From the NCBI GenBank assembly GCA_029204225.1, contig CM055097.1, positions 4,601,059 through 4,665,058 of the forward strand: a DNA stretch of 64,000 nt, given 5' to 3'. The notes under the pieces are model-generated. The model saw nothing but the letters and a program-made list of their open reading frames with translations, was not told the DNA's origin and ran no database searches. The DNA comes from Diphasiastrum complanatum. Lineage: Eukaryota > Streptophyta > Lycopodiopsida > Lycopodiales > Lycopodiaceae. Below are positions 11,429 to 23,550 of the stretch, one piece after another. Each line of letters opens with the position of its first letter. Within the stretch, counting starts at the first letter, position 1. A program made the position numbers and the translations under genes.

Positions 11429-14400
11429 ATGGCAACCTCAATTGGAGTCATGTTGGAAGCCAATGATAGGCTTACCTCAAGTAACTATTCATTATGAAAA
11501 GTGAGGATGGAGTCACTTCTTGAGATGAATGATGTTTTGGATATTGTTGTAGGTTTGGAGGAGAGACCAGCAACACAACAAGATCAGTTGAGGTATGATA
11601 AGAGGGCCAAGAAGGCTCTACACATGATAAAGATGAATGTTACCAATGAACTTCTCAAGGAAGTTGGTAAGTGCACATCATCTTTGGAAGCTTGGAATTC
11701 ATTGAAGAAGCTTTATGAATCCAAGTCTACTTCTAGAGTGTTGACTCTAAGAAGGCAAATCTTTTCTTGTTTGCAAAAGAATGAAGAAAGTCTAAGTACT
11801 TTTGTTTTGAGAATGAAAGCATTGAATGATGAGTTAGCTTGCATAGATGAAAGCATTAAGGAAGGAGAGCTTATTCAAGTGATTCTTAATGGCTTGTTGG
11901 ATGCTCATGCTAACATTGTTCAAAGTATTGCTATTCAAAAGACTTTGCCAAGTTTGATGGATCTTCAAGAGATCTTGATCAATGAGGAATATAGGCTTCA
12001 AGCAAGAGGTGGATCTACATCGACATTTCAAGAGGATGCTATGTTCACAAAGGGCAAATTCAAGGGCAAAACCAAAAGCAAGTGGTCTAAAGGGCAAGAT
12101 CAAGTGGATGCTTCTTCAAGTGGCAAAAAGAAGGATAGATCAAAGCTCAAGTGCTTCTATTGTGGCATCAAAGGACACTTTGCAAGTGAGTGCTACAAGA
12201 AGAAGAGAGATCAAGGAGACAAGCAAGGTAATCTTACTCTTGATGAGGATGGTTTGGATGTGCAAGATGCAAATGATGATGCTTTTGTGATGTCTTCATG
12301 TATGCTTGCTAATGATGGAGATCTAGATCCTTGGTGGATTGATAGTGGAGCAAGTTCACACATGACCTTTCACAAAGAGTACTTCACTTCTTTGTTGGCA
12401 TATGGAGATGACAAGAGGGTGATCTACATGGCCAATGATGGTGAGTGTGCAATTAAAGGGATTGGCACAATTCCTATTTCTCTCTCTACAAATAGGAATG
12501 TTCATTTGGAGGATGTCTTGTTTATTCCATCCATTACCAAGAATTTGCTTAGTGTGAGTCAAATGCTAAGTAAGGGCCTCAAGGTGGAGTTTGATGGAGA
12601 TGCTTGTTTGATCAAAAGGAAGGATGTCTTGATTGGAAAAGGTAAAAGACAAGGGAAGTTGTTCAAACTTGATGCTTGCGTTATTGCTAACCAAGTTGGA
12701 TGTGTTGCAAGGGAGCAAATTTCTATTCAAGAGGTTTGGCACAAAAGGATGGGACACCTCAACTTCAAGTCATTGGAGGTAATGGCAAGGAAGAAGGTTG
12801 TGATTGGTCTTCCAAGTTCCTTAAGTAATGACAAGCATGTTTGTGAGTCTTGTGCTTTGTCTAAGTCATATAGACTACCTTATACAAGATCTATTTCTAG
12901 ATCTACAAAGCCTTTTCAACTTGTACATTCGGATATTCATGGATTTACTACAATTAGCAATAGTGGAGCTAAGATGTATGTAACATTCATTGATGATTTT
13001 AGTAGATTTTGTTGGATCTATCTACTAAAGAGCAATGATGAAGTGTATGATGTCTCTGTCAAGTTCAAGAATGCAAGGGAGAACCAATTCTCCACAAAGA
13101 TCAAGTGCTTGAGAGGTAACAATGGTGGTGAGTACATATCTAACAAGTTCAAGGCCTTTTGTGATGAGCATGGGATCAAGAGGGAGTATACAACATCAAA
13201 GACCCCACAACAAAATGGAGTGGTTGAAAGGAAGAATAGAACTTTATGTGAAAGTGCTAAAGATATGAGGTTAAGTGCTAATCTTGACAAACCATTTTGG
13301 GATCAAGCTTTGTTGTGTGCCAATTTCCTGTGCAATAGGTGGCCGAGTGCTATTTTGGATGGAAGGACACCTTCTGAGATGCTATTCAAGAGGAGGCCGA
13401 GTGTCAACTTTCTAAGAACCTTTGGATGCACATGCTATGTCAACATTACTCTTGATGATAGGACCAAGGAGGATCCATCTTCAAGAAGAGGTATTTTTGT
13501 TGGATATAGTGAGGTGAGTAAAGCCTACAAGGTTTACATTCCTTCTACTAACAAAGTGATTGTTGGTAGAGATGTCATTTTTGATGAGGGAAACATTCCA
13601 AAGGTGTCTTCAAGCATGATTGATGGTAAAGTAGATGGTTCTAACATTCTTGATGTTGATGAGAAGGATCCTACTTTGTATGGTGGTGATGATGGACCTT
13701 CATCAAGTCAAAAGCCAAGGAGAACACCAAGAGAAAGACAAGTACCTTCAAGGCTCACATATGATCCAAAAGGTAAGCAAGTAGTTTCTGGAAATTATGT
13801 TGCTTTTCTAACCTCTTTGGATGAGCCTACAATTGTAGATCAAGCAAGGAAAGAAGAGGAGTGGATCCAACCAATGGATCTTGAGTATCGATCTCTTATG
13901 AAGAGTGGAACATCTTTTGGAGGATCTTCTTGTGTACATGGAGCTATGCAAGTGGATGGATGTTATCTTGCTGTAAAATCAAGTAATGGATCTGGAAAAC
14001 AAAGTTTGTTCAATGACTTTGATGGTCAAGTTGAAGATCAAGAGGTTGATCTCAAAGCGCTTCAACTAGTCAAAAGGGAAGTTGGCAATTTGGAAATAGT
14101 CAAGAGCATCAAAGGAGAGGTAATTGGCAAAGGTGTTATGGATCTGTTTTTGCAGCATATTGAAGACTCAAGTAAGGTCAAAGGAGCAGCAAGGAAGTGT
14201 TGTTCAAGTTTACTTTACTTTTTCTATCTCATGTTTGAGCAATTTCATGTGGATGTGTGCAAATTGTCAAGATATGGTAAAACTAGCTACATTGGTGAGC
14301 ATTGTTTTGATGTTGGATTTGTACTAGCATTCTTGGCTGATTTTGCTGATGGAAATGAAGCTATTGGAGGTTCATTATTTCACTCATCCATGGCTAAGTT

Positions 14401-14752
14401 CTCAAGTGTTGAACTACTTGGTGCCAATACTTGGAGATTGTCAATTTTTGGTGAATTCATGGTCATTTTCTTGTGTCAAGTAGATCTTGAAGATGGACTA
14501 GTGCAAACTACTTGGTTTATGGAGTCATGTGGTGCTAGATTTGCATCATTAATGTACTCACCTACTCATGGATTTCCAAGGTTTGATGGTTTCTTGTGGC
14601 AAGATGAAGATGGAGGCTCATTCATGGAGTATCATGGTGGATACAAGGCAACAAAGGACAAAGGAGGAGGAGACATGCAAGCAAAAGTTGATCACTCACA
14701 TTTATTGTTTGTTTGCTGTATTTTTCCAGAGAGTTCAGAGTTGGAAGCATGA
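11429..14752 (+). pseudogene. Element A gag-PR-INT fused in frame to about 280 residues that are not RT
   Basis: The original start is ATG 11429. A TGA at 11495-11497 stands where relatives have the Trp of SNYS-x-WKVRMES, so the open part begins at ATG 11501 and runs 1083 codons. In order: the gag helical core, zinc knuckle CFYCGIKGHFASEC (about residue 218), protease DSGASSH (about 280), integrase zinc region with CESC, and the integrase core with HSDIHG and FIDDFSR. The third segment reads GNNGGEY instead of SDNGGEY, so the second catalytic Asp is Asn. After about residue 800 (MDLEYRSLMKS, normally the start of the RT linker) the frame runs 280 more codons with no RT similarity. I do not recognise this tail. 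It is hydrophobic and Cys-containing in its middle. Confidence 0.9.
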
Positions 14753-14980
14753 TGGAATCATTTCATTTACATTCTATTTGATTCTTCATATTCTAGTCAC
14801 ATTTTTACATGTAAAATTGATATAAGAAATAGTGAAGCATCCCAAGGGGACACTATTCTCTATATCAATTATGGTTGTTTCTATTTTGAGCATTACATGA
14901 TCATTGAAAGGAGATCTATTCTTAGGAAGAAGATCATTCTTATGATGGATCAAAGTTCTATTGGCAAAAACTATGCTAAG
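13906..14980 (+). other. Unrelated about 1.07-kb segment in place of RT in element A
   Basis: The left border lies just after the integrase-RT linker, and the right border lies just before HWKLGKRVLRYI, the start of the RNase H side. Its first 840 bp are open in the polyprotein frame (to TGA 14750-14752), and the remainder (14753-14980) has no long frame. No RT box, intron or known domain is visible. It could be a captured host sequence or a long-diverged filler. Length alone does not decide, since it is close to that of the RT region it replaces. Confidence 0.75.
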
Positions 14981-15567
14981 AGCATTGGAAGCTAGGAAAG
15001 CGAGTTTTGAGGTACATCATTGGAACTCAAGATTTTGGCATATTGTATGAGGGATCATCACCTAATCTTTTTGGATTTTCAGATTCGGACTATGCTGGAG
15101 ATATAATGGATAGGAAATCCATTAGTTCTTATTGTATTTTCATAGGTGATGGAGCTATATCATGGATGTCAAAGAAACAAGCCACTATCTCATTGTCATC
15201 TAGTGAGGCCGAGTACAAAGCTCTTACATATTGCACAAAGGAGATGGTATGGATCAAGAGGATGATCAAGGATCTTCACTTGCTGGATTTTTCAGAGAGC
15301 CCAATCATCTTTTGTGACAATCAATCAGCCCAAAGAATGGCATCCAATCCTATCTTTCATGCTAGGAGCCAGCATATTGAGATACAATATCATTTTGTGA
15401 GGGAGCGAGTCATTGCAAAGGAGGTGGAGCTTCAACATGTGTCTTCAAGGGAATGCGTAGCTAATATCTTCACCAAAGCATTGGGAAAAGACTTGTTCAT
15501 GAAGCATAGGACCTCACTTGGAGTATTATCAAAGTCTATGCTAAAACTAGTTGAAGAGGGAGTGTGA
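14981..15567 (+). pseudogene. Element A RNase H and C-terminal tail
   Basis: Begins with HWKLGKRVLRYIIGTQ and continues through RNase H motifs SDSDYAGD, SSSEAEYKAL and DNQSA, ending with the conserved copia tail (HVSSRECVANIFTKALG) just before the purine tract. In RNase H the acidic residues of these motifs hold the metal ions used to remove RNA from the RNA:DNA hybrid. It is separated from the upstream frame by stops and has no RT partner in this element, so it cannot act alone. Confidence 0.9.
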
Positions 15568-16212
15568 AAGATTCAACTAGTTTCATCACATTCTACAATA
15601 TTTCCATATTTGGCATATTGAGGCCAAAACTTGTTTTAGACTTAGAGGTTGACTTTTCAAAGTTCATTAGTCTAAGTTTCATCTAAATAAACACTTTTTG
15701 AAAGTGTGGCAAAGATAGAATGCGAGTTTGAGTAGATTCAATCTGAATAAGTTGGGTACATTGAATCTAGACCCAAAATTGGTAGGGTTAGCATTTTGGT
15801 GGGAAAGCCAAGTGGCCAAATAGGGTCTGGACCTGTTATAAAAGGATGTGACTCGTGGAGAGAGTCATCTTCTCTCTTCTCTATCTCATTTCATGCTTAT
15901 ACATGGTTCTCTTGGGTTCTACTATCCATTGGTGCACTATCTTGGTGATTGCTTGCAATTCTATGTGTAGAATGATCTATATTTGTTATTTTTGGATCCA
16001 CACGTGTGAAATACAGTAGCTTGCTGGTTTTGTACGGACAGCAACAGTACATAATCATTTCATTCAAGTTTGATCAAGTTCTATTAGTGTTTGCATCTCA
16101 AATTGTGTGTAGATGCTAATTTTTCTACATTGGTGAAATTGGTAGTGTATTTATCTTTCTAACCAAAGATCATTCAAGTAGATTGGATCTTAAGAATCTG
16201 AAATCTTTCACA
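15563..16212 (+). repeat. Element A 3' LTR (650 bp)
   Basis: Same ends as the 5' LTR. CACACGTGTG lies at 15999-16008. One 10-bp insertion (near 16136) and a handful of substitutions separate it from the 5' copy. Confidence 0.95.
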
Positions 16213-16217
16213 AGTAT
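16213..16217. repeat. Target-site duplication of element A (right copy)
   Basis: AGTAT, matching 10185-10189 immediately left of the 5' LTR. Confidence 0.93.
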
Positions 16218-16476
16218 GACCCACCACACATGATGTACCAGCTGAAGAACATCCACTATGCATACAATGATGTATCATACTTGAGTAACTATAGCATGTA
16301 ACTATAGCATCTCCTGAGTGCCACCCTAATGGACTCGTCATCCACATACTATCCTCACCTAACATCTTCCATCATGGTCACCATCTTGATAGACAAGCCA
16401 AACACCAAAGCACTACCTGATCCTCCTGGCTCCTAGCAATGTCACTCGCTCTTCCTATGTAAGGGAAACTTCTCAA
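16218..16476 (+). repeat. Tandem duplication copy 1, right part
   Basis: Continues copy 1 after the element A insertion (GACCCACCACACATGATG...). It carries about 83 bp that copy 2 lacks, around CTATAGCATGTAACTATAGCATC. Confidence 0.8.
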
Positions 16477-16819
16477 GATCACTCGTCAAAGTATCAGCTT
16501 TCACTCCCTGAGCAACCATCCTTGTCAACTCACAACCATAGGCATGCTAAATCCACATCACCCCTAGTGCACTCCAAGCCCTCAAGATATGTATCACTTC
16601 CAGGTACACTCCATGCCACCTACCTCCAAGTAGGCATGACCCACCACACATGATGTACCAGTTGAAGAACATCCACTAAGTATCCACACACTATCCTCAC
16701 CTGACATCTTCCATCTTGGTCACCATCCTAATAGACAAGCCAAACACCAAAGCACTACCTACTCCTCCTGGCTCCTAGCAATGTCGCTTGCTCTCCCTGT
16801 GTAAGGGAACTTCTCAAGT
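16477..16819 (+). repeat. Tandem duplication copy 2
   Basis: About 343 bp, beginning GATCACTCGTCAAAG and ending TAAGGGAACTTCTCAAG, the same end as copy 1. Uninterrupted, so it shows the ancestral site of element A. Confidence 0.8.
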
Positions 16820-17082
16820 TCCTGCTTACAAGACAAAACAATAGAGAACACACTATTGGACAAAACCACCCAACCAAGTAGAAGCAACCAATCAATCTCT
16901 AGAAGCTTCACCCCCAAGCCAAAGATTAGGAAGCATGAGAGTAGAGAGAGATCCTGGTAATGAATCCACAAAACCATCATGGAGTAAAAGAAGTTTGGCC
17001 TCCTTATATAAGGCTAAGAACCCCCTGTGCAAATAGTGTGACAAGGGTGGACTCGGTTATCTCAATCTTCAATTTGGGGATT
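16820..17082. other. Unassigned DNA
   Basis: No feature recognised between the duplication and the minus-strand gag remnant. A TATATAAGG (17003-17011) is present but no gene follows it. Confidence 0.35.
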
Positions 17083-17688
17083 TTAGGTGTGAAGGCCTTT
17101 CAATAGTATCTTTTCAATTTGATCTTGTCCTTTAGGCCACTTGCCCTTGATGATCATGGCCTCCTCATCTTGAGATGTCGATGTAGATCTACCTCTTGCT
17201 TGAAGCATATATTCCTCATTGATCAAGATCTCTTGAAGATCCACCAAACTTGGCAAAGTTTTTTGAATAGTAAGATTTTGTACAATGTCAGTAATGATCA
17301 TCCAACAAACCATTAAGAATACTTGAACAATCTCTCCTTCCTTAATATTCTCATCAATGCAAGCTAACTCATCACTTAAAGACTTCACTCTCAAAACAAA
17401 AAGTATTAGGACTCTCTTCTTTCTTTTGTATGCTTTGAAAGATTTGTCTTCTTAGACTCAACACTCTAGAATGGTAACATTCATCTTGATCATGTGTAGA
17501 GCTTTCTTAGCTCTATTGTCATACCTCAATTGCTCTTGTTGAACCAAGGGTCTCACCTCCAACCATACAACAATATCCCTCAACTCATGCATTTCAAGAA
17601 TTGATTCCATCCTCACCTTCCATGTAGACTAGTTGGATGAGGTAAGCTTGTCATTGCCTTCCAACATGAATCCACTCATTGTAGCCAT
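17083..17688 (-). pseudogene. A-family copia gag remnant
   Basis: The minus strand from ATG 17688 reads MATMSGFMLEGNDKLTSSN, then stop, then WKVRMESILEMHE...MKMNVT-like gag. A deletion near 17460 removes the middle helices (frame lost around SRVLSLRRQI), then MRVKSLSDELACIDENIKEG continues to 17083. The residues are close to element A gag. The protease and everything downstream are missing, so this is a gag-only fragment whose pol side was lost before or during the rearrangement. Confidence 0.82.
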
Positions 17689-18214
17689 GTTACAATGACA
17701 TGATACTTCTCTTTCAACCTGTTCCAATGCACAAAGCACTCTTTTGAAATACAACAAATGTTTCCAAAACAAAATCACAAAGATATGGAACCTCTCAATT
17801 CTCTTCTTGCACTTATATCTAGCAAATCAATAGAGAAAATGTAAAAATCTTGATCAACCTATGATCTACCAACAATCTAATGAATTCTGCCACTTCTTAA
17901 GATTGAAACACACTCTATTGAATTCCAAGAACCTCACAAAATAGAGATCCAATCAAAATTAGGATTTTGACAAAATCACAAAAAAATGAATATCATTCTA
18001 CATGCAATTGCCTAAAACTTGATATAGAATCTCGTAGCCTCCAATGAAGCCTTCCAAATGCATAAAAACTTGGCCAATTCCAGTAAGCCAAGTGTGAAAT
18101 TGGAATTCCTTGAGTTCATAAACCTAAATTGAGTTTTGATCTACAAAAGATCAATTCTATATATGCAAAATTCTTGATTTTTGAGTAGAAACTCTTTCAG
18201 CATGCTCTAGAGAT
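17689..18214 (-). other. A-family leader remnant, cut by element B
   Basis: Matches the reverse complement of the element A leader (TCTAGAGCATGCT, TTTTGTAGATC and others). It ends exactly at the element B insertion point, where GAGAT is duplicated. Confidence 0.75.
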
Positions 18215-18800
18215 TGTTGAAATATTGGAAAAATCTATCTAATGTTGTAAGTAGGGGTCCTAAAAATGCCAAAGATGAATTGAGCTCTTTTGGCTTAGTA
18301 AAGACTCATCTTAGAATAAAATATTCAAGGTAGGTTGAAGTAGAAACTCGAGCTACCATAGGAATTGCCATTTGTACTTTGCATGCCACATTTAATGCAT
18401 GAAAATACTAGGTGGCACAATTAGACATATTGAGGTGGCTTGAATAAGTCTAGATAGCTTGAGAGGTGGATTCATAACTCCAATTCAACTCAAAGTAGGA
18501 GGAGAGTCCATGGATCTATATATATGTGATGTACTCTCATTGAGAAGATGATGATTGTTGTGTGTAATGCCCTCTCTCTCTACTCAAGTTTTACATTCAT
18601 ATTCTCTCTCTAGCCGAGTTGAGGCATTTATTGTACTTAGTTTCATATTTTGTTGATAGACCTTGCTTGTAACACAATAATATTTCTTGTATGATCAGCT
18701 TTCCTATTGTCAATCAATGATAGTTTGATCTTTATGGTATTATTGGGCTTAGGAGATCAAAAGTATATGTGTAGGGCATCCCACACGTGTGAATTTAACA
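18215..18800 (+). repeat. Element B 5' LTR (586 bp)
   Basis: TGTTGAAATATTGG to GTGAATTTAACA. A TATATATAT box at 18517 is followed by CT-rich DNA. CACACGTGTG at 18782-18791 lies only 9 bp from the LTR end, next to the primer site. It lacks the 27 bp (about 23908-23934) found in the 3' copy. Confidence 0.95.
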
Positions 18801-18812
18801 TAGTATCAGAGC
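18801..18812 (+). promoter_or_regulatory. Element B primer-binding site
   Basis: TAGTATCAGAGC. One base differs from the usual TGGTATCAGAGC (G to A). Confidence 0.88.
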
Positions 18813-19556
18813 CTACCTAAGATTTACAAGCAAATCTAGTCAAAAAGTTTGCAAATTTGATCAGATTTCAAGCTAGAAATTGTCTAGATTCTACTTCCTA
18901 GCTAGTTTGCAGTTTTTTGGTGATTTAGACCTTCAAACCACTTTGAATGGTTCAGATCAGGTATTGTACGGAATTTCAGGTGCAGGCACGTGTGAAATCT
19001 GCCCATTTTCAGTTTGGTGGTTCTCTCTCATCTTAGATCCAAATTTCATGCAATTTGGCTCACTAGAAAGCTAGAAATGTGTAGAATTTGACACAAGTTG
19101 AATCATGACAGTTGGAAAGCCAATCAAAAGTTATAAGCTTTTGAATAGGTGTAGGTAGGGCCCCTAGACCTGTGGCAAATCTTGAGTACATGTCATTTAT
19201 TGCGTGAATGATCACAAAAATCATCCTGAAGTTGACCAATCTCATCTATATGTGATTTAGGCAAAAGTTAGAGGATCTAGGCAAATTGTTTAATACAAAT
19301 AGATTGTATTTGAGTCAATTTGACATTTTTGGAGTATTTCACACGTGTGAAATTCAGAGAACCATAACTTTTTCCATACTTCATCTTTTTTGATGATTCA
19401 AATCTTGTTTTAGAGAGATTGTCAAAACTAGTGAGACCTATCTCACAGTTTTTTGGTTAGTCTTACATAGGATTTGGTTTTTTGCCCTTGATTGGTTCCT
19501 ATAATGAGAAGATTAGCAATTTTTTCATCCATCTTTTTTGATTTCCAACATTCTTT
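18813..19556 (+). other. Element B leader
   Basis: Long untranslated leader of about 744 bp. It carries TTGTACGGAA followed by GGCACGTGTGAAA (about 18964-18998) and an exact CACACGTGTG (19340-19349). The element D leader has the same arrangement, GTACTGTACGG then ACACGTGTGAG. Confidence 0.75.
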
Positions 19557-22500
19557 ATGGCTTCAGTAGGTGCCTTTCTATTAGAAGCAAGCGAAAGATT
19601 GTCAACCTCCAATTACTCAATTTGGAAGGTTAGGATGGAATCTGTCTTAATTCTTCAAGATGTGATGGATATTGTACTTGGTATTGAAGAAGAACCACAA
19701 ATTCCTCAAGAAATTCCAAAGTATAAAAAGAGAGCTAGGATGGATCTACATTATATTAAAATGAATGTCTCAAATGACATCTTAAGAGAAATTGGTGCTT
19801 GTACTAATGCCAAAGATGCTTGAGATACTCTCAAGTCCATCTATGAGGCAAAGAATACTTCTAGACTTCTAACACTAAGAAACCAAAATTTTCAAAGTGT
19901 ACAGAGAAGTGATGAAAGTGCTTCAGCTTATGTAATGAGAGTTAAAGACCTCCATAGAGAATTGTCATGCATAGGAGACTCCATCAACCAAAATGAGCTT
20001 GGTCAAGTCATACTTAATGGGTTAAAGGAGGAATATGACAACCTTGTTCAGAGTTATGCCATTAAGGAGGAGCTACCAAGTTTGGAAGCACTCCAAAGTG
20101 TGCTCATTTCTGAAGAATCAAGACAAGAGTATAAACTCTTGAAAATGGAAAGACTGTCTCTCAACATTGATGGTAAAGCCCTCTTCACCAAAGACAAGCA
20201 TAAGTCAAGAAATAAGAATCAACACCAACTCTCTTCAAGCAAGAACAATCTTATTTCCAAGGAGAAAGGAGAAGAGGATGAGTTCTCTCAAGCTTTCACA
20301 TCCAAGAAGAAGAATAAAAACATCAAGTGTTTCTTTTGTGGCAAGAAGGGGCATTATGCCACCAATTGCTTCAAGAAGAAGAGTCAATTTAAGCAAGCCA
20401 ACATTTCCAATGAAGAGAAGAAAGATGCTCATGCAAGTGATGGAGAGGAATCTCTTATGGTCTCGAGTTTTTCTTCATCACCTTTCAAAAAGGATGGTTC
20501 GTGGTACATCGACAGTGGAGCTTCCTCACATATGTGTAGCTCCAAGCATTCTTTTTCATCCATGACACCTTATGAAGGAGCCAAGAAGTCCATCTACACA
20601 ACAAATGATCATGAGTGTGCTATTGAAGGCATAGGGACCATTCCCTTAAAGCTTTCATCATCAAAAGTTCTTTCTCTGTCTAAAGTACTTTTTGTTCCTA
20701 AGTTAACAAAAAATCTTATTAGTGTCAGGCAATTGCTTGATAGTGGACTAGATGTGAATTTCAATGTTGATACATGTACAATCAAGAAGCATGATAAGAT
20801 CCTTGCATTTGGGTCTAGATATGGTGGAATCTACAAGCTTGATCCCAAAGAGTATGCTAACTCTTGTGATGGTGCTTTTGCTTCTCATATTTCTTTGGAG
20901 GAACTATGGCATAGAAGGTTGGGGCATCCTAACTATAGTTCTATGGTGTCCATGGTCAAGAAAGCCAAAGCTACTGGCTTGCCTAATCTTATCTCCAAGA
21001 ATTTCAAGCCATGTGAGGCTTGTGCCATATCTAAATCTCATAAGAAGCCTTTTTCAAAGTCATCTATTAAGACTACACATCCATTGGAGCTCATACACTC
21101 AGATGTGCACTTCTCATCTTCAAAGAGCAAGGGTGGTGCTACTTGCTTTGTAACTTTCACTGATGATTTCACAAGATTTACTTGGTTATATCTTCTAGCT
21201 TCAAAGTCTATGGTGTTTGACTATTTCCTAAAGTTCAAAGCTCTAGTTGAAAAGCAATTTTCATACAAAATCAAGATTCTTAGAAGTGATGGAGGTGGTG
21301 AGTACACTTCCAATAAATTTCATGATTATTGTGAGCTTGAAGGCATTAAAAGGGAGTTTTCTTATGCATATACACCATCTCAAAATGGGGTGGCTGAAAG
21401 AAAGAATAGAACCTTGTGTGAACGTGCCAAAACCATTAGAATTGAGGCATCCTTGCCAAAAGACTTTTGGGGTGAGGCCATCAATTGTTCAAACTATTTT
21501 TGCAATCGACTCCCTTATGTTGCACTTGGAGGAAAGTCACCATATGAAGCACTTTATTTGGAGAAACCTAAGGTTGATCACCTTAGAGTATTTGGATGCA
21601 TATGCTTTGACCATATTCCCTTGGAAACGAGAAAGAAGGATGATCCTTGTGCAAGCAAAGGAGCAATGGTTGGATATTCGTCCAACAAGAAAGCCTATCA
21701 AATCTACATGCTCTCTACTTCTAAAGTAATTAGAGAAGATGTAGTTTTTGATGAATAATAAAAGTCCAATCTGGGAGAGGCCGAGATCAAGCAACCTCAA
21801 AATCTATCACCTTTTGTTATTGAAGACAATCAACATATGGAGGGGTCGAGATTTGAAGATGGAAGTCCTCAAATTTTCACTCCTAGAAGATCCATGAGGG
21901 AGAGATCTGAGCCTAAGAGGCTCACTTATGATGACAAAGGAAAACAAGTGGATCTTGATTCCACTTATGCTTATTTTGTTTCTCATGAGGAGCCCAAAGA
22001 TGTCCAAGAAACCTTGAATACCAAGGAGTGGTATGAGGACATGAAGATTGAATATGATGCCTTGATCACCAACCACACATGAGAGCTAGTGGATCCACCA
22101 CCTAACATGCACATCATTGGATGCAAGTGGGTGTTCAAGATCAAGTACAATCATGATGGCTCCATCAACAAGTAGAAGACAAGATTATGTGCTAAAGGCT
22201 TTGCACAAATATATGGCCTTGACTATGAAGAAAGCTTTGCTCCTGTAGCAAAGATGGTGACAATAAGAATCATAATCTCTCTTGCCTTATTTTTTAAGTG
22301 GAAATTGTATCAGCTTGATGTCTCCAACGCTTTTTTGAATGGCTATCTTGAGGAGGAGATATACATGGAACAACCTCAAGGATTCATCAAGGATAAATCT
22401 AAGGTGTGTTTGCTATTTAGAAGTCTTTATCACTTGAAGCAAGCACCTAGATCATGGTATTCAAGACTCAACAACTTTCTACTTTCATTAAGATTTGTGC

Positions 22501-23532
22501 TTAGTGACTATGATCCTTCTATGTACTTTAAAGTTTGATGGTAGTAATATTGTCATTCTTCTAATCTATGTAGATGACATTATTCTTAGTGGAAGTTGTT
22601 TGATGCTAGTTCAAGAAACTAAGGATGCATTAGGAGGAGAATTTAAAATGCAAGATCTAGGAGAGATCCATTACATTCTAGGCCTTGAGATTGATTTTCA
22701 TGAAGAGTATGCTTTTATTTGTCAATCTAGATATGTCTTTTCTATGTTGAGAAAATTCAATATGCAAAATTGTAAAGGCATAGATACTCCCATGGAGTAA
22801 CATGTAAAAGACCCTATTAAAGGTGATGAAAGATCCTTCGAGGACATCACACTTTATAGGAGTCTTATAGGCTCCTTAATTTGGCTTACTATCACTAGAC
22901 CCGATTTGAGCTATTGTGTGCACAAATTGAGTCAATTTATGCAAGATCCTAAGATCCAACATTGGAAGATGGCCAAGAGAGTTCTAAGATATGTATCTTC
23001 TACTCAAGATTATGGTTTATTGTACAAGAATGAAGATCTAATCATTGTTGGCTATTCGGATTCCGATTTCGCAAGTGATAAAATGGATCGAAAGTCCATT
23101 AATGCATATACTATTTTTCTTGGAGGCAATCTTGTGTCTTGGCTTTCAAAGAAGCAAGATACCATATCCCTATCTTCTTGTGAGGCCGAGTACAAAGCAC
23201 TCACTACAACAACTAAAGAGGTGCTTTGGATCAAGAGGTTAATCATGGAGCTAAAGTGTATCAAAGAGGATGATCTTCCCTTGATCAAGTGTGACAACAT
23301 ATCGGCCCAAGCTCTTGCAAACAATCCTATTTTTCATGCAAGAAGCAAGCATATAGAAGTGGCACACCATTTTGTAAGGGAAAAGCTCATTGGAGGTGAA
23401 ATCAACTTGGAACATGTCAATACATCTTCATGTATTGCTAATCTTTTCACAAAGCCACTTTGTAAAAGTACCTTCTCAAAGCATAGATCTAATCTTGGTC
23501 TTATCTCAAAATCGATGCTTGATCCACATTAG
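19557..23532 (+). pseudogene. Element B gag-pol polyprotein with stops and one frameshift
   Basis: Starts at ATG 19557 (MASVGAFLLEASERL). The order is gag core, zinc knuckle CFFCGKKGHYATNC, protease IDSGASSHM, integrase zinc region with CEAC, integrase core (HSDVHF, FTDDFTRF, SDGGGEY), RT (QLDVSNAFLNGYLEEE, YVDD), and RNase H (SDSDFASD) with tail. Breaks are TGA 19821 (a Trp position), TAA TAA 21756-21761, TGA 22080 (Trp), TAG 22173 (Trp), a frameshift near 22531 just before YVDD, and TAA 22798 (a Gln position). The Trp and Gln stops are each one G-to-A or C-to-T change. Apart from these breaks the catalytic residues of protease, integrase and RT are intact. Confidence 0.93.
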
Positions 23533-23550
23533 ATACATTTTTAGGAGGAG

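Larger units (their letters stand above)
10190..16212 (+). mobile_element. Complete copia element A with RT replaced by unrelated sequence
   Basis: A 6023-bp element with LTRs at both ends (10190-10829 and 15563-16212), a TGGTATCAGAGC primer-binding site at 10830 and the purine tract TTGAAGAGGGAG before the 3' LTR. The 5-bp target duplication is AGTAT (10185-10189 and 16213-16217). Internally it holds gag, protease, integrase and RNase H, but no RT motif (no QMDVSNAFLNG, no YVDD). About 1.07 kb of other sequence lies between integrase and RNase H. The near-identical LTRs suggest a fairly recent insertion, so mobilisation in trans by a related complete element is likely. Confidence 0.93.

Noticed and set aside
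13906-14752. The tail of element A as a diverged RT
   Set aside because: None of the usual copia RT blocks (DVSNAFLNG, GLKQ.PR.W, YVDD) is present, while all are readable in elements B and C.
16759-16980. 73-codon minus frame with TATATAAGG nearby
   Set aside because: Overlaps the end of the tandem duplication and has no motif; the TATA-like word alone is not evidence of a promoter.
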